The notes: generated by a model from the letters alone, not told the origin. DNA of 5,578 nucleotides from Actinomycetota bacterium (GCA_030839105.1 JAUZEI010000625.1:1-5578), one strand, 5' to 3'. Positions 1 through 5,578 are shown, numbered from the stretch's first letter. Program-made: numbers and translations.

Positions 1-1149
1 CCGGCGCTCTCGCACACCGAGCGCATCGACGTCCTCAGCACTGGTGCGAATCGGGTAAACGACCCGGCCCTCCGGGCGCGGCTGCTCGCCCGGATCGCGA
101 CCGAGCTCATGTTCTCGTCGGACTGGAGACGGGCCCGGACCCTCGCCGAGCGGGCGCGCACCGAGGCGGGACGAGCGAACGATCCTTCGGTCCTGCCCGA
201 GGTATTGATGCGTCACTTCCACGCGACGTGCACGCCGCACAATCTCGAGGAACGACGCCGCTATATGCGCACGGTGGTCGAGATTGCAGACGCCGCTCAT
301 GATTCCGTGCAGCTGTTCTTCGCGCTCAGCGCGTCGGCGTCCGCCGCGATCGAAGCGGGACTGAGAGACGAGGCGGACGACTACCTCGACGTGGCTTTCA
401 GTCTGGGAGTCGATGCCGACGTTCCGGTCCTCACGTACAACGTGGAGTGCATTCGCGTCTGGCGGACCGGGCTCGACGGTGATCTCGACGAAGCCGAGCG
501 TCTCGCCCTGAGCGCCATCGAGATCGGGAAAGCAAACGGGATCGCGAACGCGGCGATGGGCCCGTCGATGCAGATCGGTTGCATCCGGTGGCAGCAGGCC
601 CGCTTCGAAGAGCTCCTCCCGTTGTTACAGATGCGGCCGAACACGGTAGATCCGAGCCGTTCGGTGCTGTTGTCCCGCGCCCTCGCGAACGTCGATCGCG
701 CGCACGGGGAGGCCGCCGCGCTGCTCGTCCGCGCCGCGCAGCAAGACTTCGCCGACGTGCCGCTCGGCTTGAACTGGGCGGGCTTGATGGTCGCGGCCGC
801 GGAGGCCTCGTTCCTCCTGGGAGAGGCACGCGTCGCCCGCGTGGTCCTCGCTCACCTCGCGTCGTTCCGCGACCGGGTCGCGTTCAACGGGACCTGGGGG
901 ATCGCGCCGCGCGCGTTCGCAGCAGGAGTCGCCGCCGCCGGGGCACCGGGCGTAGCCGGCGCGACGGTGGACGAGTACTTCGAGCAGGCCATCGTCGTGT
1001 GCGAGCAACTTCGGGCGCCGGCACTTCGCGCCCGAACTGCGATGACGTGGTCTCGGGTGCTCAGCGAACGCGGCGCGTTCCCGGGCAAGGTCGTTTCGCT
1101 GATGGAAGACGCCCGCGAGAGCCTCGACGACCGGCGCATCGACAGGTAG
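1..1149 (+). CDS. C-terminal part of a large TPR-containing ATPase/regulator (5' end outside window)
   Basis: The frame is open from base 1 and ends at TAG 1147-1149, giving 382 visible residues. An internal ATG at 109 is not a convincing start, because coding-like sequence of the same kind (ALRARLLARIATEL) lies before it. The protein is a run of Ala/Leu/Arg/Glu-rich helix pairs, such as WRRARTLAERARTEA, NLEERRRYMRTVVEIADAA and DLDEAERLALSAIEIGKANG, that look like degenerate tetratricopeptide repeats. The order matches what I know of the C-terminal half of actinobacterial STAND/AAA ATPases that carry an N-terminal cyclase, BTAD or LuxR-type module: 'NLEER', then a size-and-age helix, then 'FADVPLGLNWAGLMVAAAEA' and a final 'LRAPALRARTAMTWSRVL'. 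In that family the repeats sense a ligand or partner and control the upstream ATPase. No helix-turn-helix follows the repeats here, so any output domain must be N-terminal. The family call is fairly firm; the exact class cannot be decided from this fragment. Confidence 0.75.
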   Translation, partial: PALSHTERIDVLSTGANRVNDPALRARLLARIATELMFSSDWRRARTLAERARTEAGRANDPSVLPEVLMRHFHATCTPHNLEERRRYMRTVVEIADAAHDSVQLFFALSASASAAIEAGLRDEADDYLDVAFSLGVDADVPVLTYNVECIRVWRTGLDGDLDEAERLALSAIEIGKANGIANAAMGPSMQIGCIRWQQARFEELLPLLQMRPNTVDPSRSVLLSRALANVDRAHGEAAALLVRAAQQDFADVPLGLNWAGLMVAAAEASFLLGEARVARVVLAHLASFRDRVAFNGTWGIAPRAFAAGVAAAGAPGVAGATVDEYFEQAIVVCEQLRAPALRARTAMTWSRVLSERGAFPGKVVSLMEDARESLDDRRIDR

Positions 1150-1184
1150 CCGTCGACATATCTCGACCGCTCTCCCGAACGCGC

Positions 1185-1211
1185 CGTGCGCCCGGGTTCC
1201 CCGGGCGCACG
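1185..1211. terminator. Perfect 12-bp GC hairpin between convergent genes, probable bidirectional terminator
   Basis: CGTGCGCCCGGG (1185-1196) pairs perfectly with CCCGGGCGCACG (1200-1211) around a 3-nt TTC loop. The hairpin lies 35 bp after the stop of the TPR gene (+) and 66 bp after the stop of the secreted-protein gene (-), so it can serve both transcripts. No T-tract follows on either strand. U-less hairpin terminators are described in actinobacteria, but termination here is inferred from stem strength and position. Confidence 0.7.
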
Positions 1212-1224
1212 TGCACGACGAAAT

Positions 1225-1276
1225 GTAGATGGAGACGTTACTGCTGTAGGTGGGGCTGCTGTAGATGGGTAGGTGG
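1225..1276. repeat. Cluster of four GTAGRTGG octamers
   Basis: GTAGATGG lies at 1225-1232 and 1261-1268, and GTAGGTGG at 1246-1253 and 1269-1276. Two copies sit inside a longer 9-bp repeat, CTGCTGTAG, at 1241-1249 and 1256-1264. Start-to-start spacing is 21, 15 and 8 bp, so this is not a regular tandem array. The last copy ends one base before the stop codon of the minus-strand gene (1278-1280), so the block is the start of that transcript's 3' untranslated region. Its function is unknown; replication slippage or a protein/RNA binding site are both possible. Confidence 0.5.
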
Positions 1277-1277
1277 G

Positions 1278-1772
1278 TCAGCCCGCGTCGGCCTGCTTCG
1301 TCTTGAGGTGCCACTCGTTGACGAACTTCGGCACGATCTTGTCGAGGCGTGCCTCGAGCTTGGTGGCGCGTTCCGGCGTGATCTTGCCCGCGGCCTTGGC
1401 CTTCTCGATCTTCGCGGTCGCGGCGGTCTTCAAGGCGTCGATAACCTTCTGCGGTTGCACGCCGTGGGCGGTCGCGACCTGCGCGATCGTCTTGCCGGCC
1501 CGCAACTCCTTCGCCAACGCAAGTGGCTTGATGCCGATCGTCTTGGCCGACGTGACGACGGCTCGACGAATCACGTGGCGGCGGCGAGTGGCACGGTCGG
1601 TCTTCTTGGCGGCCGGCGTGTCGGTGGTGGCCGGCCTGGGCCCGGTCGGCGACGACGCGGCGTTGGTCGAAGGGGACGAGCTACCGGTCGAGGCGGCCCC
1701 GGCCACGGAGATTCCCCCGAGCCCGAGAACGGCGGCGACTGAAGCGGATGCGATGGTCTTTGTGAATCTCAT
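1278..1772 (-). CDS. Small secreted helical protein of unknown function
   Basis: The gene encodes 164 residues. The N-terminus is a clear Sec signal peptide: basic MRFTK, a hydrophobic Ala/Val/Leu/Gly core at about 7-24, and a likely signal peptidase I site after AGA-26 or the next Ala. There is no lipobox cysteine, so it should be released or wall-associated. Residues 28-58 form a Ser/Thr/Pro/Ala linker, then comes a basic patch (RATRRRHVIRR, 60-70) and a helical domain at about 71-153. That domain contains 'KELRAGKTIAQVATAHGVQPQKVIDAL' and ends with 'GKITPERATKLEARLDKIVPKF'. The pattern (an LRAGKS/T-type turn, an HTH-like 'IAQVATAHGV', then 'AxGKIT..xA..L..RL') recurs in uncharacterised secreted actinobacterial proteins. 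I cannot name a function. ATG 1772 is the only start that gives a full signal peptide; no good Shine-Dalgarno precedes it. It follows the SDR gene by 45 bp on the same strand, so read-through from that gene is plausible. Confidence 0.82.
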   Translation of the reverse strand: MRFTKTIASASVAAVLGLGGISVAGAASTGSSSPSTNAASSPTGPRPATTDTPAAKKTDRATRRRHVIRRAVVTSAKTIGIKPLALAKELRAGKTIAQVATAHGVQPQKVIDALKTAATAKIEKAKAAGKITPERATKLEARLDKIVPKFVNEWHLKTKQADAG

Positions 1773-1817
1773 GGCGTCAATGTCGCCCGGAATTGTGATG
1801 GCCAGGTAAGGGCGCGG

Positions 1818-2612
1818 TCAGCGATCGGACAGGAGTTCGGTGACCACGTCGAGCACGCCGTCGACGCCCGATCCGTGCAAGGTCATCCCGCCGTCGGCCA
1901 CGATGTTCTGGCCGGTGACGAACCGGGCAAGGTCGGAGCACAAGAAGACGACGACGTCGGCGATGTCGCCGGGCGTGCCGATCCGGTCGAGCGGGGTCTT
2001 GGCCTGCTCCCGGCTCTCGAGACCGATGCCGCGGTCGTCGAGCAACAGCTCCGTCAACGGCGTACGGATCATCCCGGGCGACACGGCGTTGACCCTGATC
2101 GACGGCGCGTATTCGAGGGCAGCACTCGCGGTCAACGCGACGACCGCAGCCTTGGCCGCCGAATAGGGCGCCTCACCGGCGGCCGGGCGCGTGCCCGAGA
2201 TCGACGCGGTCGAGACGATCGAGCCGCCGCCGCTCGCGAGGATGAGTGGCGCGCCCGCCTTGAAGCCGTGGAACACGCCGGTGAGATTGAGCTCGACGAT
2301 GCGACGCCATTCCGCGACGTCGAAATCATGAATCGGTGAGAGCGTGCTGCCGCCGGCGTTGTTGTAGAGCAGCGTGAGGCCGCGCATCCGCTCGGATGCA
2401 TCGGTCATTGCCGCAGCAACCGCGTCGAAGTCGGTGACGTCGACCGTGTACGAAAGTCCATCGATCTCTTTTGCCACCGCGTCGGCGCTGTCGCCGTTCA
2501 CGTCGAAGACCGCGACCCGCGCCCCTTCGGCGGCCATGCGGCGGCACGTCTCGGCGCCGATGCCCGAGCCTCCGCCGGTCACGACGCCTCGATGTCCGTT
2601 CAGCAGTCCCAT
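1818..2612 (-). CDS. SDR-family NAD(H)-dependent oxidoreductase
   Basis: The gene encodes 264 residues, typical of a classical short-chain dehydrogenase/reductase, and is cytosolic. Visible motifs are the Rossmann TGGGSGIG at 12-19, Asp37 at the end of beta-2 (VAVFDVN), D58-V59 near the adenine pocket, NNAG at 84-87, and the catalytic tetrad Asn109, Ser137, Tyr150 and Lys154 (YSAAK). SPGMIRTPL at 178-186 and the C-terminal 'FLCSDLARFVTGQNIVADGGMTLHG' are also standard. Asp37 predicts preference for NAD(H) over NADP(H). The substrate cannot be read from the sequence; relatives include 3-oxoacyl-ACP reductases, glucose dehydrogenase-like enzymes and many alcohol or steroid dehydrogenases. The tail after VADGG is somewhat long (about 20 residues). 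ATG 2612 places the Rossmann motif at the expected distance. There is no Shine-Dalgarno, and a -10-like TACGGT ends 7 nt before the ATG, so a leaderless message is likely. The gene is divergent from tRNA-Val. Confidence 0.93.
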   Translation of the reverse strand: MGLLNGHRGVVTGGGSGIGAETCRRMAAEGARVAVFDVNGDSADAVAKEIDGLSYTVDVTDFDAVAAAMTDASERMRGLTLLYNNAGGSTLSPIHDFDVAEWRRIVELNLTGVFHGFKAGAPLILASGGGSIVSTASISGTRPAAGEAPYSAAKAAVVALTASAALEYAPSIRVNAVSPGMIRTPLTELLLDDRGIGLESREQAKTPLDRIGTPGDIADVVVFLCSDLARFVTGQNIVADGGMTLHGSGVDGVLDVVTELLSDR

Positions 2613-2619
2613 CCGAAGA

Positions 2620-2625
2620 ACCGTA
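2620..2625 (-). promoter_or_regulatory. -10-like element for a leaderless SDR transcript
   Basis: On the minus strand TACGGT (2625 to 2620) fits the actinobacterial TANNNT pattern. Exactly 7 nt separate it from ATG 2612, which would start transcription at or next to the start codon. No Shine-Dalgarno is present between them. No convincing -35 hexamer is seen, so the call rests on spacing and the -10 alone. Confidence 0.4.
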
Positions 2626-2635
2626 ACCGTCGCGC

Positions 2636-2641
2636 TATCCT
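2636..2641 (+). promoter_or_regulatory. -10-like element for tRNA-Val
   Basis: TATCCT fits the TANNNT pattern and ends 11 nt before the mature tRNA 5' end (2653). That would give a primary transcript with a leader of only a few nucleotides for RNase P to remove. No clear -35 is visible. With only 40 bp between the SDR ATG and the tRNA, both divergent promoters must overlap here or reach into the SDR coding region. Confidence 0.4.
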
Positions 2642-2652
2642 GGCGCGCTCTC

Positions 2653-2725
2653 GGGCGCGTGGCTCAGTTGGCAGAGCACCTGCATGACGCGCAGGGGGTC
2701 GGGGGTTCGAATCCCTCCGCGCCCA
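2653..2725 (+). tRNA. tRNA-Val, anticodon GAC
   Basis: The 73-nt cloverleaf folds without acceptor mismatches. The acceptor is GGGCGCG (2653-2659) with CGCGCCC (2718-2724), followed by discriminator A2725. The D-arm is GCTC/GAGC around an 8-nt loop. The anticodon stem is CCTGC (2679-2683) with GCAGG (2691-2695), and the loop ATGACGC puts T at position 33 and GAC at 34-36 (2686-2688). The variable loop is 5 nt (GGGTC). The T-arm is GGGGG, loop TTCGAAT, then CCCTC, with one G-T pair. After the discriminator the genome reads CCC, so CCA is not encoded and must be added by the nucleotidyltransferase. Anticodon GAC reads GUC and GUU valine codons; GUC is very frequent in this window. Confidence 0.96.
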
Positions 2726-2743
2726 CCCGAAGTGCCACCTGGC

Positions 2744-2777
2744 GAGCACCGGCCGCGTATAGCGTCGGCCGGTGCTC
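2744..2777 (+). terminator. Perfect 12-bp inverted repeat after tRNA-Val: terminator or operator
   Basis: GAGCACCGGCCG (2744-2755) pairs perfectly with CGGCCGGTGCTC (2766-2777) around a 10-nt loop that contains TATAGC (2758-2763). It begins 18 nt after the tRNA 3' end, where a tRNA terminator would be expected, but has no T-tract. The right arm covers GTG 2772, the outermost start of the next gene. It could alternatively be an operator around a -10-like element for that gene. The structure itself is certain; its role is inferred. Confidence 0.55.
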
Positions 2778-4613
2778 AACGGGGCGCCGCCCGTGTCGGA
2801 GCGGCCGGTGGTCGACGAGGACGAAGGGGACGGCGACAGTCCCGAGCCCACCGCCGGCGAGCGGGCACCGCACGCACTGATACTGCTCGGGCTCTTCCTC
2901 GCTATCGCGATCGGGTTGACATTCCCCAACGTCAGCCGCCTCCGGACGTATGTCGCGGGCGATTCCGGTGACTCGCTGCTGAACCTCTGGATCATCCGGC
3001 GCGTCGAGATCGGGCTACCGCACGGTTGGAGCGCGCTCTGGAACCCGCCCATCTTCTTCCCGGCGCGCAACGTTCTCGCGTACAGCGACACGATGCTGCC
3101 GGTCGCGTTCGTGCACTGGCTTCTCCGCCCCTTCCTCGGCGACGTGCTTGCGCTCAACGTCATCTATCTCGGCGCGTGGGTGCTCTCGTCGTGGTGCGTC
3201 TACCGACTGGCGATGCGATTCGTACGGCATTGGGGAGCGGCATTCGTCTCGGCCCTCACCTATACCTATGCGGTCGGCCGGCTCATCCACCACCAACATT
3301 TCCAACTCGTCGTCGGGGGCGCGCTGGTACCGCTGGTGCTGCTTCTGCTCCTACGCCTCTTCGACCGTCCGTCGTCTGCGCGCGCCGTGGCTCTCGGACT
3401 CGGCTCCGTCGCACTGACGCTGACCGCCAGCTACTTCGGCGCGCTCATGGGACTCGTGCTCGCACTCGTCGCGGGCGGGCTCGTGCTCGGTCACCGACCG
3501 GGGACCCGCAGACCGTACCTGCGCGCGCTGACGACCGCGGCGGCGATCGCCGTGGTACTGATTGCGCCCTTCAGCCTGAAGTACGTGCAGCTGCAGGAAC
3601 AACCCGAGTTCCGCCGCCATTTCGTCGCGGCCAATGCGGTGCATGCCGCCGACTTCCTGGCCACCGCGCCGCACAACTACGTGCTGGACCATCTGCCGGT
3701 GATACCGCGCGATTCGCGGCCCGAGAGTCGCGGGATCGAGAACCGCCTGTTTCCCGGGCTCGTCACGATCGCGTTCGCGGGGCTCGGCGTCGTGCTCGTG
3801 GGACGCGGGCTGCGACGGCGAGCGAAGAGACCGCGGCGGGTCCTCGAATTGCTGCTCGTCACATGCGCGGGTCTTTTCGGCACCGTGTTGTCCCTCGGCG
3901 ACTGGGTCCGGTTCGACGGCCATCGCATCTATCTGCCGTTCAAGCTTTTCCGGCGCTTCGTGCCCGGCTTTGCCGGGATGAGAGCCGTCTCACGCCTCGA
4001 GCTCGCCCTGCAGCTCGCGTTGGCGCTGTTGGCCGCGGTCGGTATCGACGCGCTGCTGGGCAGGTTCCGGAGTCGCTCGCGCGCGATCGTCGCGATCGCG
4101 CTGGCGGCCGCCGTGGTCGCCGAGTGCTCGATCGCGCTCGTGTTCGTGCGGGTCCCGACGACTGCCGACGACGGGGGAGTCGACACCGCGCTGCGGGCCC
4201 GTCCGACCGGCGTCGTCCTCGAGCTCCCGATCAGTTCCGCCAAGAGCGGGCTGCCCTGGGTCTACGGAGAGGCGCCGCGCCAGTTACTCGCGCTCGGCGA
4301 CCACGATCCCCGGGTCAACGGCTACTCGGGATTCCAGCCGAAAGGATTCGACACCGAGGCCGCCGTCCTCAACCACTTCCCGGCACCGGACGCGCTCGCG
4401 CTCGCGCACCAGTTGCGGGTGCGTTACGTCGTCCTGCGGACGAAGCTCGTCGGCGATGTCTCGCCCGCGACCGCGATCCCGGCCGTCGACCGCAACGGCG
4501 CCGGACGTTACGACGACCAGACCGCCGCCGACCTCGTCGCCGCCCTACCGCCCGGAGCCGCCGGTCCTCCGGTCAGGCTCGAGGGTGGATACCTCGTGGA
4601 GCTGACGAAATAG
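2772..4613 (+). CDS. Polytopic membrane protein, GT-C glycosyltransferase/YfhO-like
   Basis: The protein has 613 residues from GTG 2772. An acidic cytoplasmic N-terminus (9-30) precedes a first membrane segment at about 35-52. A large outer loop at 55-108 follows, with GDSGDSLLNLW (63-73), NPPIFFP (91-97) and LAYSD (102-106). About ten further hydrophobic segments lie near 109-121, 125-148, 155-170, 180-194, 205-240, 253-267, 327-345, 358-376, 410-429 and 438-460. The last 150 residues are mostly polar and probably outside the membrane. The acidic first loop, the HHQHFQ segment (173-178), 'RLFPGLVTIAFAGLGVV' and 'LFRRFVPGFAGMRAVSRLELALQLALALLA' resemble uncharacterised GT-C-fold proteins of the YfhO/family-39-like kind. 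Those use polyprenyl-phosphate sugars in envelope glycosylation, with an acidic residue in the first loop as likely catalyst. The donor and acceptor cannot be assigned. GTG 2793 (residue 8) is an alternative start, with GGGG 8 nt before it. The gene stands alone on this strand between tRNA-Val and aceE. Confidence 0.85.
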   Translation: MLNGAPPVSERPVVDEDEGDGDSPEPTAGERAPHALILLGLFLAIAIGLTFPNVSRLRTYVAGDSGDSLLNLWIIRRVEIGLPHGWSALWNPPIFFPARNVLAYSDTMLPVAFVHWLLRPFLGDVLALNVIYLGAWVLSSWCVYRLAMRFVRHWGAAFVSALTYTYAVGRLIHHQHFQLVVGGALVPLVLLLLLRLFDRPSSARAVALGLGSVALTLTASYFGALMGLVLALVAGGLVLGHRPGTRRPYLRALTTAAAIAVVLIAPFSLKYVQLQEQPEFRRHFVAANAVHAADFLATAPHNYVLDHLPVIPRDSRPESRGIENRLFPGLVTIAFAGLGVVLVGRGLRRRAKRPRRVLELLLVTCAGLFGTVLSLGDWVRFDGHRIYLPFKLFRRFVPGFAGMRAVSRLELALQLALALLAAVGIDALLGRFRSRSRAIVAIALAAAVVAECSIALVFVRVPTTADDGGVDTALRARPTGVVLELPISSAKSGLPWVYGEAPRQLLALGDHDPRVNGYSGFQPKGFDTEAAVLNHFPAPDALALAHQLRVRYVVLRTKLVGDVSPATAIPAVDRNGAGRYDDQTAADLVAALPPGAAGPPVRLEGGYLVELTK

Positions 4614-4645
4614 CGGCTCGACACGACGCACCATCGGCGCGCGCC

Positions 4646-4670
4646 CTGGCACCGGATGCTCCGGAGCCGG
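4646..4670 (+). terminator. Imperfect hairpin after the membrane-protein gene, possible terminator
   Basis: CTGGCACCGG (4646-4655) pairs with CCGGAGCCGG (4661-4670) around a 5-nt loop (ATGCT), with one A-A mismatch and one T-G pair. It lies 32 bp past the TAG of the membrane-protein gene and has no T-tract. It may end that transcript, or belong to the repeat-rich leader of aceE. Support is weak. Confidence 0.3.
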
Positions 4671-4770
4671 TCGTAGCCTGCATGGGGAAACGGGTCGCCG
4701 CCGACGCGTCACGCAGGCGGCTTGCTCAGACGGTTCACGCATCCGGTCGGAACGGCCGATGCTCCGTTCG
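4671..4770 (+). promoter_or_regulatory. Probable aceE promoter and 5' leader region
   Basis: Together with the hairpin before it, this stretch fills the 171-bp gap before aceE. TAGCCT (4674-4679) fits a TANNNT -10 and would give a leader of about 100 nt; no good -35 is seen. Nearby repeats include ACCGGATGC (4651-4659) against its inverse GCATCCGGT (4739-4747), direct repeats of GATGCTCCG (4655-4663 and 4758-4766), and CCGGTCG (4667-4673 and 4743-4749). A small bulged hairpin forms at 4741-4760. I recognise no known riboswitch or regulator site. Confidence 0.35.
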
Positions 4771-4780
4771 AGGGACGGAG
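4771..4780 (+). promoter_or_regulatory. Ribosome binding site of aceE
   Basis: The purine-rich AGGGACGGAG precedes ATG 4785 by 4 nt. It is the best Shine-Dalgarno-like site in the window and supports this start, which also aligns with the usual AceE N-terminus ('[18 protein letters not shown]'). Confidence 0.6.
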
Positions 4781-4784
4781 ACAC

Positions 4785-5578
4785 ATGTTCAGCGACGGTT
4801 CGATTCATCAGCTCCCCGACGTCGATCCCCAAGAGACGAATGAATGGCTGGAGTCGCTCGACGCGGTCATCGACGTCAAGGGCAGGTCGCGGGCGCACTA
4901 CCTCCTCGCGCGCCTCATGGAGCGCGCCCGCGAGAAGGGCGCGTTCGTGCCCGCGATGGTCACGACCGACTACATCAACTCGATCCCGCCCGAGCAGGAG
5001 CCATGGTTCCCCGGTAACGAGGACATCGAGCGTCGCATCCGGGCGTTCGTACGTTGGAACGCGGTGGCCATGGTCGACCGCGCCAATCATCGCTTCGAGG
5101 GGTTGGGCGGTCACCTCTCGACCTACGCGTCGGCGGCGTCGCTGTACGAGGTCGGGTACAACCACTTCTTCCGCGGCAAGGGCGACGGCGGCTTCGGCGA
5201 CCAGATCTACTTCCAGGGTCACGCGGCGCCGGGCATCTACGCCCGCGCCTTTCTCGAGGGACGCCTGACCGAGGACCAGCTCGACCACTTCCGCCGCGAG
5301 ACGTCCGGGCGCGGCCTGCCGTCGTACCCGCACCCGCGCCGGCTCCCGACGTTCTGGGAGTACCCGACGGTCTCGATGGGTCTCGGCCCGCTGAACGCGG
5401 TGTACCAGGCTCGCTTCAACCGGTACCTCTACAACCGCAAGATCGTCGATACGTCGAACACGCGCGTCTGGTGCTTCGTCGGTGACGGTGAGCTCGACGA
5501 ACCCGAGGCAACGGCCGCGCTCGATCTCGCGGCGCGGGAGCGGCTCGACAACCTGATCTTCGTCGTCAACTGCAACCT
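4785..5578 (+). CDS. aceE: Pyruvate dehydrogenase E1 component, homodimeric type (3' end outside window)
   Basis: The visible N-terminal 264 residues align closely with E. coli AceE as I remember it, including '[18 protein letters not shown]', '[19 protein letters not shown]', 'GGHLSTYAS', '[21 protein letters not shown]' and '[22 protein letters not shown]'. The enzyme decarboxylates pyruvate with thiamine diphosphate and acetylates the lipoyl groups of E2, feeding acetyl-CoA to the TCA cycle from the cytosolic complex. The ThDP/Mg motif is intact: GDG at 233-235, 26 residues, then Asn262. His110 and His146 match the active-site His106 and His142 of the E. coli enzyme, with the same 36-residue spacing. 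About 890 residues are usual, so roughly 30% is present. The frame is open to the last base with no frameshift. In actinobacteria aceE often stands apart from the E2 and E3 genes; the 171-bp gap upstream suggests its own promoter. Confidence 0.97.
   Translation, partial: MFSDGSIHQLPDVDPQETNEWLESLDAVIDVKGRSRAHYLLARLMERAREKGAFVPAMVTTDYINSIPPEQEPWFPGNEDIERRIRAFVRWNAVAMVDRANHRFEGLGGHLSTYASAASLYEVGYNHFFRGKGDGGFGDQIYFQGHAAPGIYARAFLEGRLTEDQLDHFRRETSGRGLPSYPHPRRLPTFWEYPTVSMGLGPLNAVYQARFNRYLYNRKIVDTSNTRVWCFVGDGELDEPEATAALDLAARERLDNLIFVVNCN

Noticed and set aside
579..1742. Long plus-strand open frame (387 codons)
   Set aside because: The translation is Arg/Gly-rich and low in complexity, overlaps the TPR gene in another frame and the secreted-protein gene on the other strand, and crosses the terminator hairpin. 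It is a GC-driven shadow.
2653..2777. tRNA-Val as an integration site (attB) for a mobile element
   Set aside because: There is no integrase gene, no repeat of the tRNA 3' end elsewhere in the window, and the flanking genes look like ordinary chromosomal genes.
2600..3163. Minus-strand open frame of 187 codons across tRNA-Val
   Set aside because: It reads through the tRNA in antisense, giving the familiar 'GAEGFEPPTP'-like tRNA artefact in one frame and 'RRDSNPRPPA' in this one. It is spurious.
3026..4843. Plus-strand open frame of 605 codons overlapping the membrane protein and the start of aceE
   Set aside because: It is Arg-rich with no hydrophobic pattern or recognisable motif, and it is a frame shadow of the clearly membrane-like protein. 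Its 3' end would also overlap aceE and its ribosome binding site.
4683..4843. Short ORF from ATG 4683 (53 codons) as a possible leader peptide of aceE
   Set aside because: It overlaps the first 59 bases of aceE in another frame, has an Arg-rich shadow composition, no Shine-Dalgarno and no attenuator-like codon run.
4545..5333. Minus-strand open frame of 262 codons opposite aceE
   Set aside because: It lies opposite strongly conserved AceE sequence, and its translation is Arg/Val-rich with no family resemblance.

Overview
The window is about two-thirds G+C, densely coding, and looks chromosomal. The likely source is a high-GC actinobacterium. The reasons are a homodimeric-type pyruvate dehydrogenase E1 (AceE), a tRNA without an encoded CCA end, start sites that look leaderless, strong GC hairpins without a T-tract, and a TPR-type C-terminus typical of large actinobacterial ATPase regulators. 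An uncultured or poorly known lineage such as Acidimicrobiia would fit, but that is inference.

Layout, left to right. (1) Positions 1-1149 (+) hold the 3' part of a large gene whose visible product is a helical TPR-like array, the usual tail of a STAND/AAA ATPase regulator. (2) Positions 1150-1277 are a convergent intergenic region with a perfect 12-bp GC hairpin and four copies of a GTAGRTGG octamer. (3) On the minus strand, an SDR-family oxidoreductase (2612-1818) is followed 45 bp later by a small secreted helical protein (1772-1278); the two may be co-transcribed. (4) A 40-bp divergent promoter region separates the SDR gene from tRNA-Val(GAC) at 2653-2725 (+). (5) A second perfect 12-bp inverted repeat (2744-2777) follows the tRNA and covers the outermost start codon of the next gene. 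(6) Positions 2772-4613 (+) encode a polytopic membrane protein of GT-C/YfhO-like type. (7) A 171-bp leader (4614-4784) rich in small repeats precedes the 5' part of aceE (4785 to the window end).

The genes do not form one pathway. AceE belongs to central carbon metabolism, the membrane protein probably to cell-envelope glycosylation, the SDR to an unassigned NAD(H)-dependent redox step, and the secreted protein is of unknown function. I saw no mobile element, CRISPR array, phage gene, toxin-antitoxin pair or defence system. The points worth a second look are small: the two U-less hairpins, the start-codon ambiguity of the membrane protein, the octamer cluster and the aceE leader.
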